Shown here: positions 1-7,987 of the stretch, in pieces
Layout of the letters: each line of letters opens with the position of its first letter
How positions within the stretch are numbered: the stretch's first letter is position 1
From: Conidiobolus incongruus B7586
Lineage: Eukaryota; Entomophthoromycota; Entomophthoromycetes; Entomophthorales; Conidiobolaceae
Assembly (NCBI GenBank): GCA_000697335.1
Contig: JNEM01009208.1
Coordinates: 1 to 14,240, forward strand
Direction: 5' to 3'
DNA: 14,240 nucleotides
Notes under the pieces: generated by a model
Database searches by the model: none
Seen by the model: the letters and a program-made list of their open reading frames with translations, nothing else
What the model was told of the DNA's origin: nothing
Translations under genes and position numbers: made by a program

Positions 1-313
1 TATAAAAAAGAAAGATTATAATAAATAAATGAGCTAAAGCTTTAAAAGGTAAATATTAATATAATATTAGATAAAATTAATGGTTAAATGAAATTAAATA
101 GTTAAAATTAATATATCAAGAAAATAAAAAAGTAAATATTAATATTTATAATAATTATTTTTAAAAATATTTTCTAAATATTTTTAATCTAATTATTTTG
201 TTTTGAAAGGATTTTTTAATTAAGCAATTATATAATTAGGATTTAATAAGTTAATTTAAATAAATTAATTTTATAATAATCTCGAATGAAAAATAAATTG
301 AGAGGTAATGAAT
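1..313. other. AT-rich sequence without recognised genes
   Basis: Very AT-rich sequence made mostly of A and T runs, with no open frame of note. Its only CpG is near 283, close to the tRNA gene. The wording resembles the CpG-free right end of the window, so this could be the edge of another decayed repeat, but I could not identify one. A run of five A at 289-293 is the likely Pol III T-run terminator of the adjoining minus-strand tRNA-Ala. Confidence 0.5.
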
Positions 314-386
314 TGGAGAATCGGGGTATCGATCCCCGTGCCTCTCGCATGCTAAGCGAGCGCTCTACCATTTGAGCTAATTCCCC
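314..386 (-). tRNA. tRNA-Ala (anticodon AGC)
   Basis: Read on the minus strand this is a full 73-nt cloverleaf without an intron. The acceptor stem starts GGGGAAT and pairs with ATTCTCC (one G-U), followed by discriminator A. The A box (TAGCTCAAATGG) and B box (GGGATCGATACCCC) are intact. The anticodon loop CTTAGCATG carries AGC, read as IGC for alanine. Position 10 is G, the base methylated by Trm11-Trm112 in many tRNAs. A five-T stretch lies about 20 nt downstream and would serve as the Pol III terminator. The gene is transcribed away from the proteasome gene to its right. Confidence 0.97.
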
Positions 387-462
387 TTAATTTTGAAATA
401 TTGTTAAATAATTGAATAATTGAAATATTTTAAATATTATTATTGTGGGATTATTAAAATGT

Positions 463-475
463 ATGACAACGTCAT
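463..475. promoter_or_regulatory. Perfect inverted repeat ATGAC-AAC-GTCAT in shared upstream region
   Basis: Two perfect 5-nt arms separated by AAC lie in the 249-nt space between the divergent tRNA-Ala and proteasome alpha-3 genes, 161 nt before the latter's ATG. The arms contain TGAC/GTCA half-sites like those bound by bZIP (CREB/ATF, AP-1 type) dimers, but the spacing differs from the standard CRE TGACGTCA. It is one of the few GC-containing words in this stretch. Binding-site status is inference. I saw no yeast-type Rpn4 PACE element (GGTGGCAAA) here. Confidence 0.25.
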
Positions 476-635
476 CCTACCTATTTCAACCCATTATTAA
501 CCAAAATCCATATTAAATTTTAATAACATTCACTAATATATATTAATTAAAACTTAAATTCAATTCAATAGTATAAATTCAATATTCAATTTAAAATATA
601 CAATCAATTTTAATTTTTTATATTATACTTAAATA

Positions 636-1551
636 ATGTCAAGAAGATACGATTCTAGAACTACTATTTTTTCCCCTGATGGTATATATATATTATTTTA
701 GTTGATAATTAATTATTAATTTTTTTGGTTAGGCAAATTACTCCAAGTTCAGTATGCTATGGAAGCCATCTCTTATGCCGGTACTGTCGTCGGTATTCTC
801 ACAAATGAAGGTATTGTTATTGGGGCTGAAAAGAAGGCTTTATCCAAATTATTGGAATCCAGTGAAGCAAGTGAAAAAATTTATTTGCTGAATGAGTAAC
901 TTAATCAGTTTTAATTTTTTTATAAATATTCATATCCTTGCGTAGTAATTTGATTTGCGGTGTTGCTGGTCTTACTTCTGATGCTAATATTTTGGTCAAT
1001 TTCTGTCGTAATGTTGCTCAAGGATATTTGTTGACATATAACTCTGAAGTGCCTATTGAACACCTGGTTAAGAGAGTTTGTAATATGAAGCAAGGTTACA
1101 CTCAGAACGGTGGTAAGTTTACATTTTATTATTATAATTATAACATATAATTGGAATCATGAATTTTATAGGTTTGAGACCTTTTGGTGCTTCTATTCTT
1201 TATGGAGGTTACGACCCCCATTATGGATTCCAATTGTATCAGAGTGACCCTAGTGGTAACTACAGTGGCTGGAAAGCATACTGTATTGGTGCCAACTCAG
1301 GATCTGCCCAATCCATTCTCAAGCAAGAATTCCAAGAAGATTTAACCCTTGAACAAGCCAAAGATCTGGCCATTAAGGTCCTCAGTAAGACTATGGATAC
1401 TACCACCCTCACCTCCGAAAAGCTCGAATTTGCCACGCTACAACTTGAAGATGGTAGACCCGTCCACAAGATCTACAACGCCACACAAATTGATGAATTG
1501 TTGAAAGAACATCAAGAAGCTGCTCAAACCCCCTCTATTGAGCAAGAATAA
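636..1551 (+). CDS. PSMA4: 20S proteasome subunit alpha-3 (PSMA4/Pre9 type), four exons
   Basis: Exons join 636-681, 733-895, 946-1112 and 1172-1551, giving 251 residues. The introns are 51, 50 and 59 nt, all GT...AG, in phases 1, 2 and 1. The protein begins MSRRYDSRTTIFSPDG, the alpha-type N-terminal signature, and continues with YAMEAIS, VAGLTSDAN, a GYTQNGG-LRPFGAS junction, and HYGFQLYQSDPSGNYSGWKA, which is diagnostic of alpha-3. Alpha subunits are not catalytic. They form the outer heptameric rings of the 20S core, gate the pore and dock regulatory particles, in cytosol and nucleus. The ATG is chosen because it starts the conserved MSRRYDSRTT. Oddity: the usual QV[DE]Y of the signature reads QVQY (Glu to Gln). 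The C-terminus is acidic and lacks the long Lys/Glu tail of animal PSMA4. Confidence in family and exon model is high. Confidence 0.95.
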
Positions 1552-1913
1552 CTGGTATTTTCTGATTTTTTAGGAATTTAGAATAATTACCAAGCGATTT
1601 CCTTTATACATTATATTTTTTTAATTAAATTTCAATATTTTTAACATCTGATATATGGTTTTATTTGTATTACCTCTTTGTAATTTATATTTGTTTAATT
1701 CATTTATCGCCTGAAGAGGTAAATAGTATTTTTTTTATTGATCAAAATTCATTAAGGTATTTTATTTTTAATTATATTCGCTTAAATTTAATATATAATA
1801 TTCATATTTATTGTTAAATATATTTATAAATGATATAGTATATATCAATTGTTAATATATAATATTAAATAGATTGTTTATAAAACAAAAAGGATATTGA
1901 AACTATAAAGTAG

Positions 1914-1985
1914 AGGGCGCAGTCGGATTTGAACCAACGACCTATCGATCTGCAGTCGATTGCTCTACCACTGAGCTATACGCCC
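1914..1985 (-). tRNA. tRNA-Cys (anticodon GCA)
   Basis: On the minus strand this is a complete 72-nt intronless cloverleaf. Acceptor GGGCGTA pairs with TGCGCCC, with discriminator T (U). D arm TAGCTCAGTGGTAGAGC, anticodon stem-loop CGACTGCAGATCG with GCA, and T arm GTTGG-TTCAAAT-CCGAC are all intact. Position 10 is G. Five A residues on the plus strand at 1887-1891 supply a T5 terminator about 22 nt past the 3' end. It is convergent with the proteasome gene at its right-hand side. Confidence 0.97.
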
Positions 1986-2336
1986 TACTATTGTACATTT
2001 TCTTACATAACATGTATTATTATACTATATTTTCTCAATCTCAATAAAGACTTATCATTTTAAATATTTATACTTTAATAATTTTTAATATGCTAGTTTA
2101 TATGAAATATACTATGTTAATTTTGTCTTATCTTTATCATTATATTATTCTATTTTACTCATAAATTTTATAAATATATATTTCTAAATCTTAATTATTT
2201 TTGATTTTATTTATATTTATTATTAATATTATCCTTTCAATCACTAATACCTGACACTTATTATTTGTTGATAAATATATACTTTCATAAATTATGTGGT
2301 GAAAATATTTCTTTATATGATATATTCCTAGTGATT

Positions 2337-2400
2337 ATCATTATAACACATTTCCATAAGCTTATTTTACATACAATGATATTATTAATGATCTTGATAT
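2337..2400 (+). repeat. Degenerate direct repeat, copy 1
   Basis: Begins with the exact 16-mer ATCATTATAACACATT, which recurs at 2966-2981. About 45 nt further on both copies share ATTAATGAT followed by a TTGA-TTTTA-like tail. That gives roughly 70 nt of partial similarity in the same order. Origin unknown; it could be an old local duplication or chance in AT-rich DNA. Confidence 0.35.
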
Positions 2401-2965
2401 TTTAACAATTTAGAAAAATATCGATATATCTTTAGTTATTCTATATATATCGAAATATATACACATTATATTACCCAACTTATTCCTAAATAAAAATAAT
2501 ATATTAATCAAATATTCAGATGTCCATTGTATTTTCTATTTACATCCTAATTATTCAAAGTGATATACGATTAAATAATTAACAACAATTCAACTTGCAC
2601 TTATTTTGAAATAATAAATTTTTATATTATAAAAAGTTAAAGAACACCCAAGGAATTATAATATTTATGTTATAGTTATATATACTATCAACGACCTTGA
2701 ACATGTTTTTTGAACCAAAATTAAAGTTTTGTAACTGATTCAACATTCAAATCAATTCCATTAATTCTTCAATATTCATATATTATTAACTTTCATTTGA
2801 GCATTTGGTATTTGAAAATTTTAAACTTCAGTTTATCAATTTAAATTAAGTAAAAACCAATTGAAAACCTTGTGATAATATTGCCAATAAAGTGATAACT
2901 GATAATCGATATTCATATTTGTCAAAATTCAATATTTCATTCAACGAAATAAATTTCCAAATTTG

Positions 2966-3032
2966 ATCATTATAACACATTCGATTATATTTCATTTTGT
3001 ATTTAAGAATATTAATGATGTTGAAGTTATTT
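2966..3032 (+). repeat. Degenerate direct repeat, copy 2
   Basis: Second copy of the 2337 repeat, 629 nt downstream and in the same orientation. It keeps the 16-mer exactly and ATTAATGAT at nearly the same spacing (45 versus 47 nt). Sequences outside this block show no obvious similarity to each other. Confidence 0.35.
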
Positions 3033-3511
3033 TAGTTCTTGGATAAAATTATCAAAGTTGTTTAATCCTATAATTCAAATATGTTTTATCAACAATATTG
3101 CGTTGATTACTGATTGAAAAAAATTGTAAATTAAAATTTTTCATAAAATTATGATTAAAAAAGTATATTTAATTCAAAATAATTTGAATTTTTATATTAT
3201 ATGAAACAATGTTAAATGCTCTATTTTTAAAAAATTATTTAAATTTTTGAAAAATATGTTTGAATTTATAAGTCTATTTTGAATTCTCCAATATTAAACA
3301 ACTATATATGATAAATTTATCAATATATTAGTTTATTATAACATATTGGTCAGTTTTAAATCGATAAACCATCTAGGAACAATGCAGGTTTATTATTTTA
3401 ATAATAGCCACATGCTGGATTTAATATCACCTGACTGGTAATTATCGGACTAGTTAATCAAATTATATCCCAATTTCAATCCAAAAATCTGCCCAAGATT
3501 TTTGTCAAGGA

Positions 3512-3559
3512 TTACTAGGTTTAAAAGTTTTCTCTTGGATAATTTTTAAAACTTAGTAA
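3512..3559. repeat. Inverted repeat / stem-loop, 19-nt arms, 10-nt loop
   Basis: Arms 3512-3530 and 3541-3559 pair at 17 of 19 positions, including two G-U pairs when read as RNA, around a 10-nt loop. The stem includes GC-bearing turns (ACTAGG with CTTAGT), so it is not simple AT low complexity. CCAAGA at 3493-3498 can also pair with TCTTGG at 3533-3538 in the loop. Just downstream, AAACTAG and CTAGTTTT form another short inverted pair. No open frame or known RNA family is recognised. It could be a MITE remnant or a transcribed structure. Confidence 0.45.
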
Positions 3560-3860
3560 GAAAGATTAATTCCTTTTGAATATTAAAAAGATATTAAACT
3601 AGACTACCTCCAAGTTGCTCCTAGTTTTGTGTTTTTGTAAATATTTTCCTTGGAATTCTAAAACTATTGAAAATTAATTATGAGAGGAAATTTCAAATCA
3701 TAAAAACATGTTAAGATGACTGGATGAAATATAATTATTAATTGGCTATGAGGTTTGTTGAACTGAATGAAAATGGGGGGTTCTTCTATTTGTTTCAAAA
3801 GAGCATAATTGCTTAATTCAATTGAACTGAAATTGATTGGTTACGCCTTCAATATGTGAT

Positions 3861-3912
3861 AGGAGTCATTCGATGATAAATAGTAAGTGCGTGTGTGTGT
3901 GTGTGTGTGAAA
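3861..3912 (+). promoter_or_regulatory. Paralogue-conserved upstream block of first bestrophin gene, with GT microsatellite
   Basis: The motif AG-AGTCATT-GAT-ATAAATA followed by GTGTG-AAAA-TGA is shared with 5833-5873 upstream of the second bestrophin gene, and the distance to the start codon is similar (about 140 versus 130 nt). Here it is interrupted by an expanded (GT)9 tract at 3891-3909, which accounts for most of the spacing difference. The rest of the two upstream regions is barely alignable, so retention of this block suggests a regulatory element kept after duplication. The bound factor is unknown. Confidence 0.45.
3891..3909 (+). repeat. (GT)n microsatellite
   Basis: Nineteen nucleotides of uninterrupted GT alternation, preceded by GTGC. 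It lies 94 nt before the first bestrophin ATG. The corresponding place upstream of the second copy has only GTGTG, so the expansion postdates the duplication or was lost in the other copy. Confidence 0.9.
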
Positions 3913-4002
3913 ACTGATGAATATTTAAAACAATGATATCATGTCCTGAATAAAACTTTTGATGATATATTATCCTTAACATAATAAAAAATATATTATT
4001 CA

Positions 4003-5118
4003 ATGTCAAATAGTATTTCATTAAATATTGGTAAAACTTACCGTCCTTCAAGTATTAATAATAGCATTTTTGCTTATCCTGATGCTCTGCGCATCAGAGG
4101 TTCTGTTTTCTTTACTATTTGGCCTCAGGTCTCTTTCATGGTTTTGTTTGCCGCAGCTAATACATTTTGTAGAGAATATTTGAAATTGAATTTCTCTATT
4201 CCCAATTCGATAGGTAATTTTATTTCTTATCAATGAGAGAATTAATATTAATCAAAATTAGTGCCTTCACTATCTGTTGTTATTGGTCTTTTGCTTGTAT
4301 TCCGTACCAATACTGCATATGATCGTTATTATGAGGGACGTAGACTTTGGACAACTATCAAAACCTCAGTTAGAAATCTTTCCAGAACTATTTACTTCAT
4401 CCCCACTAGCAACGCACAAGAGTTACAACAAAAAATCGACGCTTTAAAACTTTTGATTGCCTATTCTATTAGTGTCAAAGACTATTTACGCGATGAATCC
4501 GACAAGAATCACGTTTTACTCGATGACCTCCTCTCTCCAAGGCTCAAGAGCGATAAATTCAATGCCTTGGAAATTGACTTCTCCGAGAATCATTATATCA
4601 CTGGATATGGTGCTATTGCTAATACTACCAACTCTTCTTCCAGTTATAGATCCATCCCTGATCTCACCAATCCTTTGGCCAGTTTACCCTTGGAAATTGC
4701 AACTGATTTGAATACTTATACCAACGAGCAAAGAGAATTGAACAAGACCGATCCCCAAACAAACAACGGTATCAACAACACCATCTCTTCCTTGGTGGAC
4801 TGTCTTGGTGCTTTGGAGCGCATCAGACGTACTCCAATCCCCATGGCCTATGTTATTCACATGAAGCAAGTTGTCTTCCTCTACTGTGCTACCCTTCCCT
4901 TTACATTAGCTGATCTCAAATGGTGGTCAGTACTCTTAACAGGAGTTGTTGCCTTTGTCTTATACGGTATCGATGGTATTGGACAACAAATTGAAGATCC
5001 TTTCGGATATGATGAAAATGATTTACCATTAGATCAAATTTGCTTTGAACTGAGGAAAGAAATTGAGTTTGTTATTTCTAAAATTTCAGATCCTGAACGT
5101 TATGGATTAAAACAATAA
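4003..5118 (+). CDS. Bestrophin-family anion channel protein, tandem copy A
   Basis: Two exons, 4003-4213 and 4262-5118, with a 48-nt phase-1 intron (GTAATT...TAG), encode 355 residues. Family marks of the bestrophin / former UPF0187 group (PF01062): FRTNTAYDRYYEGRRLW at about 84-100, RRTPIP at 259-264, a helix through VIHMKQVVFLYCATLPF, a further helix from WWSVLLTG to YGIDG, then EDPFGYDENDLPLD at 315-328. Predicted membrane segments lie near 35-54, 71-88, 267-286 and 291-308. The variable Ser/Asn-rich central section (about 185-250) is soluble. Family members form pentameric anion channels in plasma or organelle membranes; the ion and location here are inferred. It lies 844 nt upstream of a close paralogue. 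The start matches the paralogue's ...SISLNIGKTY N-terminus. No damage is seen. Confidence 0.9.
4297..4499 (+). repeat. Near-identical core shared with second bestrophin gene (copy A)
   Basis: These 203 nt align without gaps to 6260-6462 with only six mismatches (97 percent), five of them silent. The 35 exon bases just before have six mismatches, the roughly 110 bases after are only about 75 percent identical, and exon 1 is about as diverged. The block encodes the second membrane segment and the YDR-EGRRLW signature. The sharp edges suggest gene conversion. Confidence 0.8.
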
Positions 5119-5962
5119 ATTTTGAATACAACTATCATTTTTTCTATTCAGATATATATTTTCATATTTCGTCATACTTTACATATTTATTTTTTAAATT
5201 ATTTATATTAAATATGAACGTGAGATGAACTAAATTTTCAATTTTTCGTTAAATTTATTTTTTTAAAAAAAACTGTTAAATTAAATTCTGACGATTATAA
5301 TTAATATTAATTAATATTCAATAACTGTGCAAGAATAATTAGATATTTAAAAAGCATCATCTAGTATCATTATTCTCACTATTAATACAATAAAATCAAC
5401 TAATAATTACATATTAAACAATAACATCATATATTCATTTTGAATATTTTTAATTAATAATTTAACCAATTATCATTAAATTTAGATAAATTATTTCTAT
5501 TTTAATTTAAATTGTTTGATAATTAAGATATTTTTTCAAATAATCAAAAATTGTGCAATATTCTAAAATCCAAATTACCAGTGCATTTAATGATTTACTG
5601 ATAATACTGGTTTTGAGTTGATTGAAAAATAGTTTTGAAATAATCAAAGATATGCCATGTATTATTATATTGATACCCTCTCACACCGAAGTTTAATTAT
5701 TTATGACTCAACTATATCATTCAAACAATGAAAATATCTATTTTGTATGGTTATATTTAAGAAACAATTTTTCCAATATTGTTGAAATGCGGTGCTAAGT
5801 TTACCAAATATAGAATCATCATGTAGCTAATAAGGCAGTCATTTGATAATAAATAAAAGGTGTGAAAAGTGAGGATTACAATATAAGTAAAGCAAATCGC
5901 CTAGAAATTAATAAAAGGTTCATAAAATATTTTGATAATAATTTAAATATTATAATTAATCT
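5119..5962. other. Intergenic region between the bestrophin paralogues
   Basis: AT-rich spacer with no coding potential that I can support. It carries several CpG dinucleotides, a small inverted pair AACAAT...ATTGTT near 5763-5784, and the paralogue-conserved block at 5833-5873. It shows no clear similarity to the region downstream of the second copy, so the unit of duplication seems limited to the gene and its proximal promoter. Confidence 0.5.
5833..5873 (+). promoter_or_regulatory. Paralogue-conserved upstream block of second bestrophin gene
   Basis: Matches 3861-3912 upstream of the first gene (AG-AGTCATT-GAT-ATAAATA, then GTGTG-AAAA-TGA) but without the GT expansion. It lies about 130 nt before the ATG. 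Conservation against a strongly diverged background is the only evidence for a regulatory role. Confidence 0.45.
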
Positions 5963-7084
5963 ATGACAAGCGAGAGTATTTCATTAAATATTGGAAAAAC
6001 TTACCATCCTAATAGTAGTAAGAATAGTATTTTTGCCTATCCTGATGCTTTGCGCGTAAGAGGCTCTGTTCTTGCTACTATATTGCCCCAAGTCTTATTT
6101 ATGATGTTGTTTGCTACAATTAATGTAATTGGCAAAGTGTATTTTGGAATAAATTTTTCTCTTCCTAACACTATAGGTACTTTAAGTTCTTAGCTATGAT
6201 AGAATATGTATTAATTGAATTTAGTTCCTTCATTATCTGTTGTTATTGGTATGTTACTCGTATTCCGTACCAATACTGCATATGATCGTTATTATGAAGG
6301 ACGTAGACTTTGGACAACCATCAAAACCTCAGTCAGAAATCTTTCTAGAACTATTTACTTCATCCCCACTAGCAACGCACAAGAGTTGCAACAAAAAATC
6401 GACGCTTTAAAACTTTTGATTGCCTATTCTATTAGTATCAAAGACTATTTACGCGATGAATCAGATAAGAATCATCCCTTAATTGATGATCTTCTTCCCC
6501 CAAGACTCAAGAGTGAAAATTTCAATACTTTAGAATCTGATTTCTCTAAAAATCAATATATCAATGGATATGGTGCAATTTCTCGTTCCACTACCGCTTC
6601 CACTTCTAGCTACAGGGCCATCCCTGATTTGACTAATCCTTTAGCCAGCTTGCCCTTGGAAATTGCTACTGATTTGAACACTTATACTTATGCTCAAAAG
6701 CAAGCTAATCATACCGATGGTCCCACCAACAATGCTATAAATACCACCATCAACACTCTGGTTGACTCTCTTGGAGGTTTGGAGCGTATTAGACGTACTC
6801 CAATTCCAATTGCTTACGTTATTCACATGAAGCAAGTTGTCTTCCTCTACTGTGCTACCCTTCCTTTTACATTGGCTAGTCTTGGATGGTGGTCCGTCCT
6901 CTTGACAGGCATCGCCTCTTTCGTGTTATACGGTATCGATGGTATTGGACAACAAGTTGAAGATCCCTTCGGTTATGATGAGAATGACTTACCCTTGGAT
7001 CAAATTTGCTTTGAACTGAGAAAAGAAATCGAGTTTATTATATCTAAAATTTCAAATCCAGAACTTTTTGGATTAAAACAATGA
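5963..7084 (+). CDS. Bestrophin-family anion channel protein, tandem copy B
   Basis: Two exons, 5963-6176 and 6225-7084, give 357 residues. The intron has the same length (48 nt), phase and position as in the upstream paralogue, between PNTI and VPSLSVVIG. The same family marks are present: FRTNTAYDRYYEGRRLW, RRTPIP, VIHMKQVVFLYCATLPF, LYGIDGIGQQ and EDPFGYDENDLPLD. Four hydrophobic segments are predicted in the positions seen for copy A. The N-terminus (MTSESISLNIGKTY) is one residue longer. The Ser/Thr/Asn-rich central stretch (about 185-250) is the main region of protein difference between the pair. Because bestrophins are pentamers, the two products could co-assemble; this is inference. 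The gene looks intact. Confidence 0.9.
6260..6462 (+). repeat. Near-identical core shared with first bestrophin gene (copy B)
   Basis: Partner of 4297-4499, offset 1963 nt, six mismatches in 203 aligned bases. A second, shorter highly similar run follows at about 6820-6876 (matching 4856-4912, two mismatches in 57), covering the IHMKQVVFLYCATLPFTL helix. Confidence 0.8.
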
Positions 7085-7987
7085 ATTTTTTTTTGAATTT
7101 TATTATAATAAAAAACTTTTAATTAACTCTCTTATTTAATTTTTTAAAATCATTTTGACTAATGTTAGTCACTGTTAAAAATTTGGTTTTACAAAAAATC
7201 AAAAGAAATTAATCCGAATCAAAATTAAATACATAAGCATTATTAAGCATATGTAAAATATACAAGTAATGGTAAAAGGAATAGTAGACTGAGCTCAATA
7301 TTATATATTTAACTATTTATCAATCAAAAAAATATATTATAGTTGATATTGAAATCATCAATAATACTCATAATTTTAACGATGATAATTTATTGACTTG
7401 AAAAATGAAAAAAAATTATTTAAAAATATATAATATTTGAAATTGAAGATTGCAAGTCTGCTCCTATAATGTATTATTTATCACAAGTTAATTTTATTAA
7501 TTGAAATATGATGTATTAAATAAATCATTCATATTTTTTCAATTATATTAAATCATAAGGCATGAAATAAGCAATATTCTTTTCAAATTGAATTATTTTA
7601 TTCTTTTTTTTATTATTGGATAGTATATTTTAATAATTTTGAATTGTTTAAATTTTGTAATTATAGGAAAAAAATTTTGAACCATTGAGAGCTGTTTGTA
7701 TAGTTGAAAGAATAAAAAACTTTAAAAACGTTTAGTACAAAAAAATAACCAATTATATTCTTCCTAATTCAAAATTGTATAGATTGTAATAATTAAACAT
7801 TTGATTCCTTGATATATTGGTTTTATTTAAATTCAAATCCCATAACTGTTTTCAACTTATTTTATCCTATAAAATTTTCAATTCATAATTTTTACAATTA
7901 ATTCAATCTAAATATTTTATTCTGTATTATTATTTAATTTTTTTTAAAAAAATCATAGATTAATATAATAATTTTTAATATAATATA
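7085..7987. other. Intergenic region upstream of the TRM11 gene
   Basis: About 900 nt of AT-rich DNA with no supported gene, tRNA or repeat. Only a few CpG occur. The last 100 nt is almost entirely A and T and would hold the TRM11 promoter, but no specific element stands out. Confidence 0.5.

Larger units (their letters stand above)
1986..4002. other. Two-kilobase gene desert before the bestrophin pair
   Basis: No credible coding exon, tRNA or transposon was recognised here on either strand. The composition is strongly AT-rich but still contains scattered CpG, unlike the far right end of the window. It contains a degenerate direct repeat (2337 and 2966), a stable predicted hairpin (3512-3559), and the proximal promoter of the first bestrophin gene with a GT microsatellite. 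The stretch from about 3360 to 3860 is visibly less AT-rich than the rest, but no frame there looks like protein. Confidence 0.5.

Noticed and set aside
938-1150. Possible stand-alone small ORF of 70 codons
   Set aside because: It is exon 3 of the proteasome alpha-3 gene read through into intron 3; splice sites at 945/946 and 1112/1113 and family alignment explain it.
1986-3860. CRISPR array or satellite in the gene desert
   Set aside because: No regularly spaced repeats of constant length were found; the direct repeat has only two degenerate copies.
4048-4233. Minus-strand ORFs overlapping the bestrophin, TRM11 and proteasome exons
   Set aside because: They are shadows of well-supported plus-strand genes and resemble no known family.
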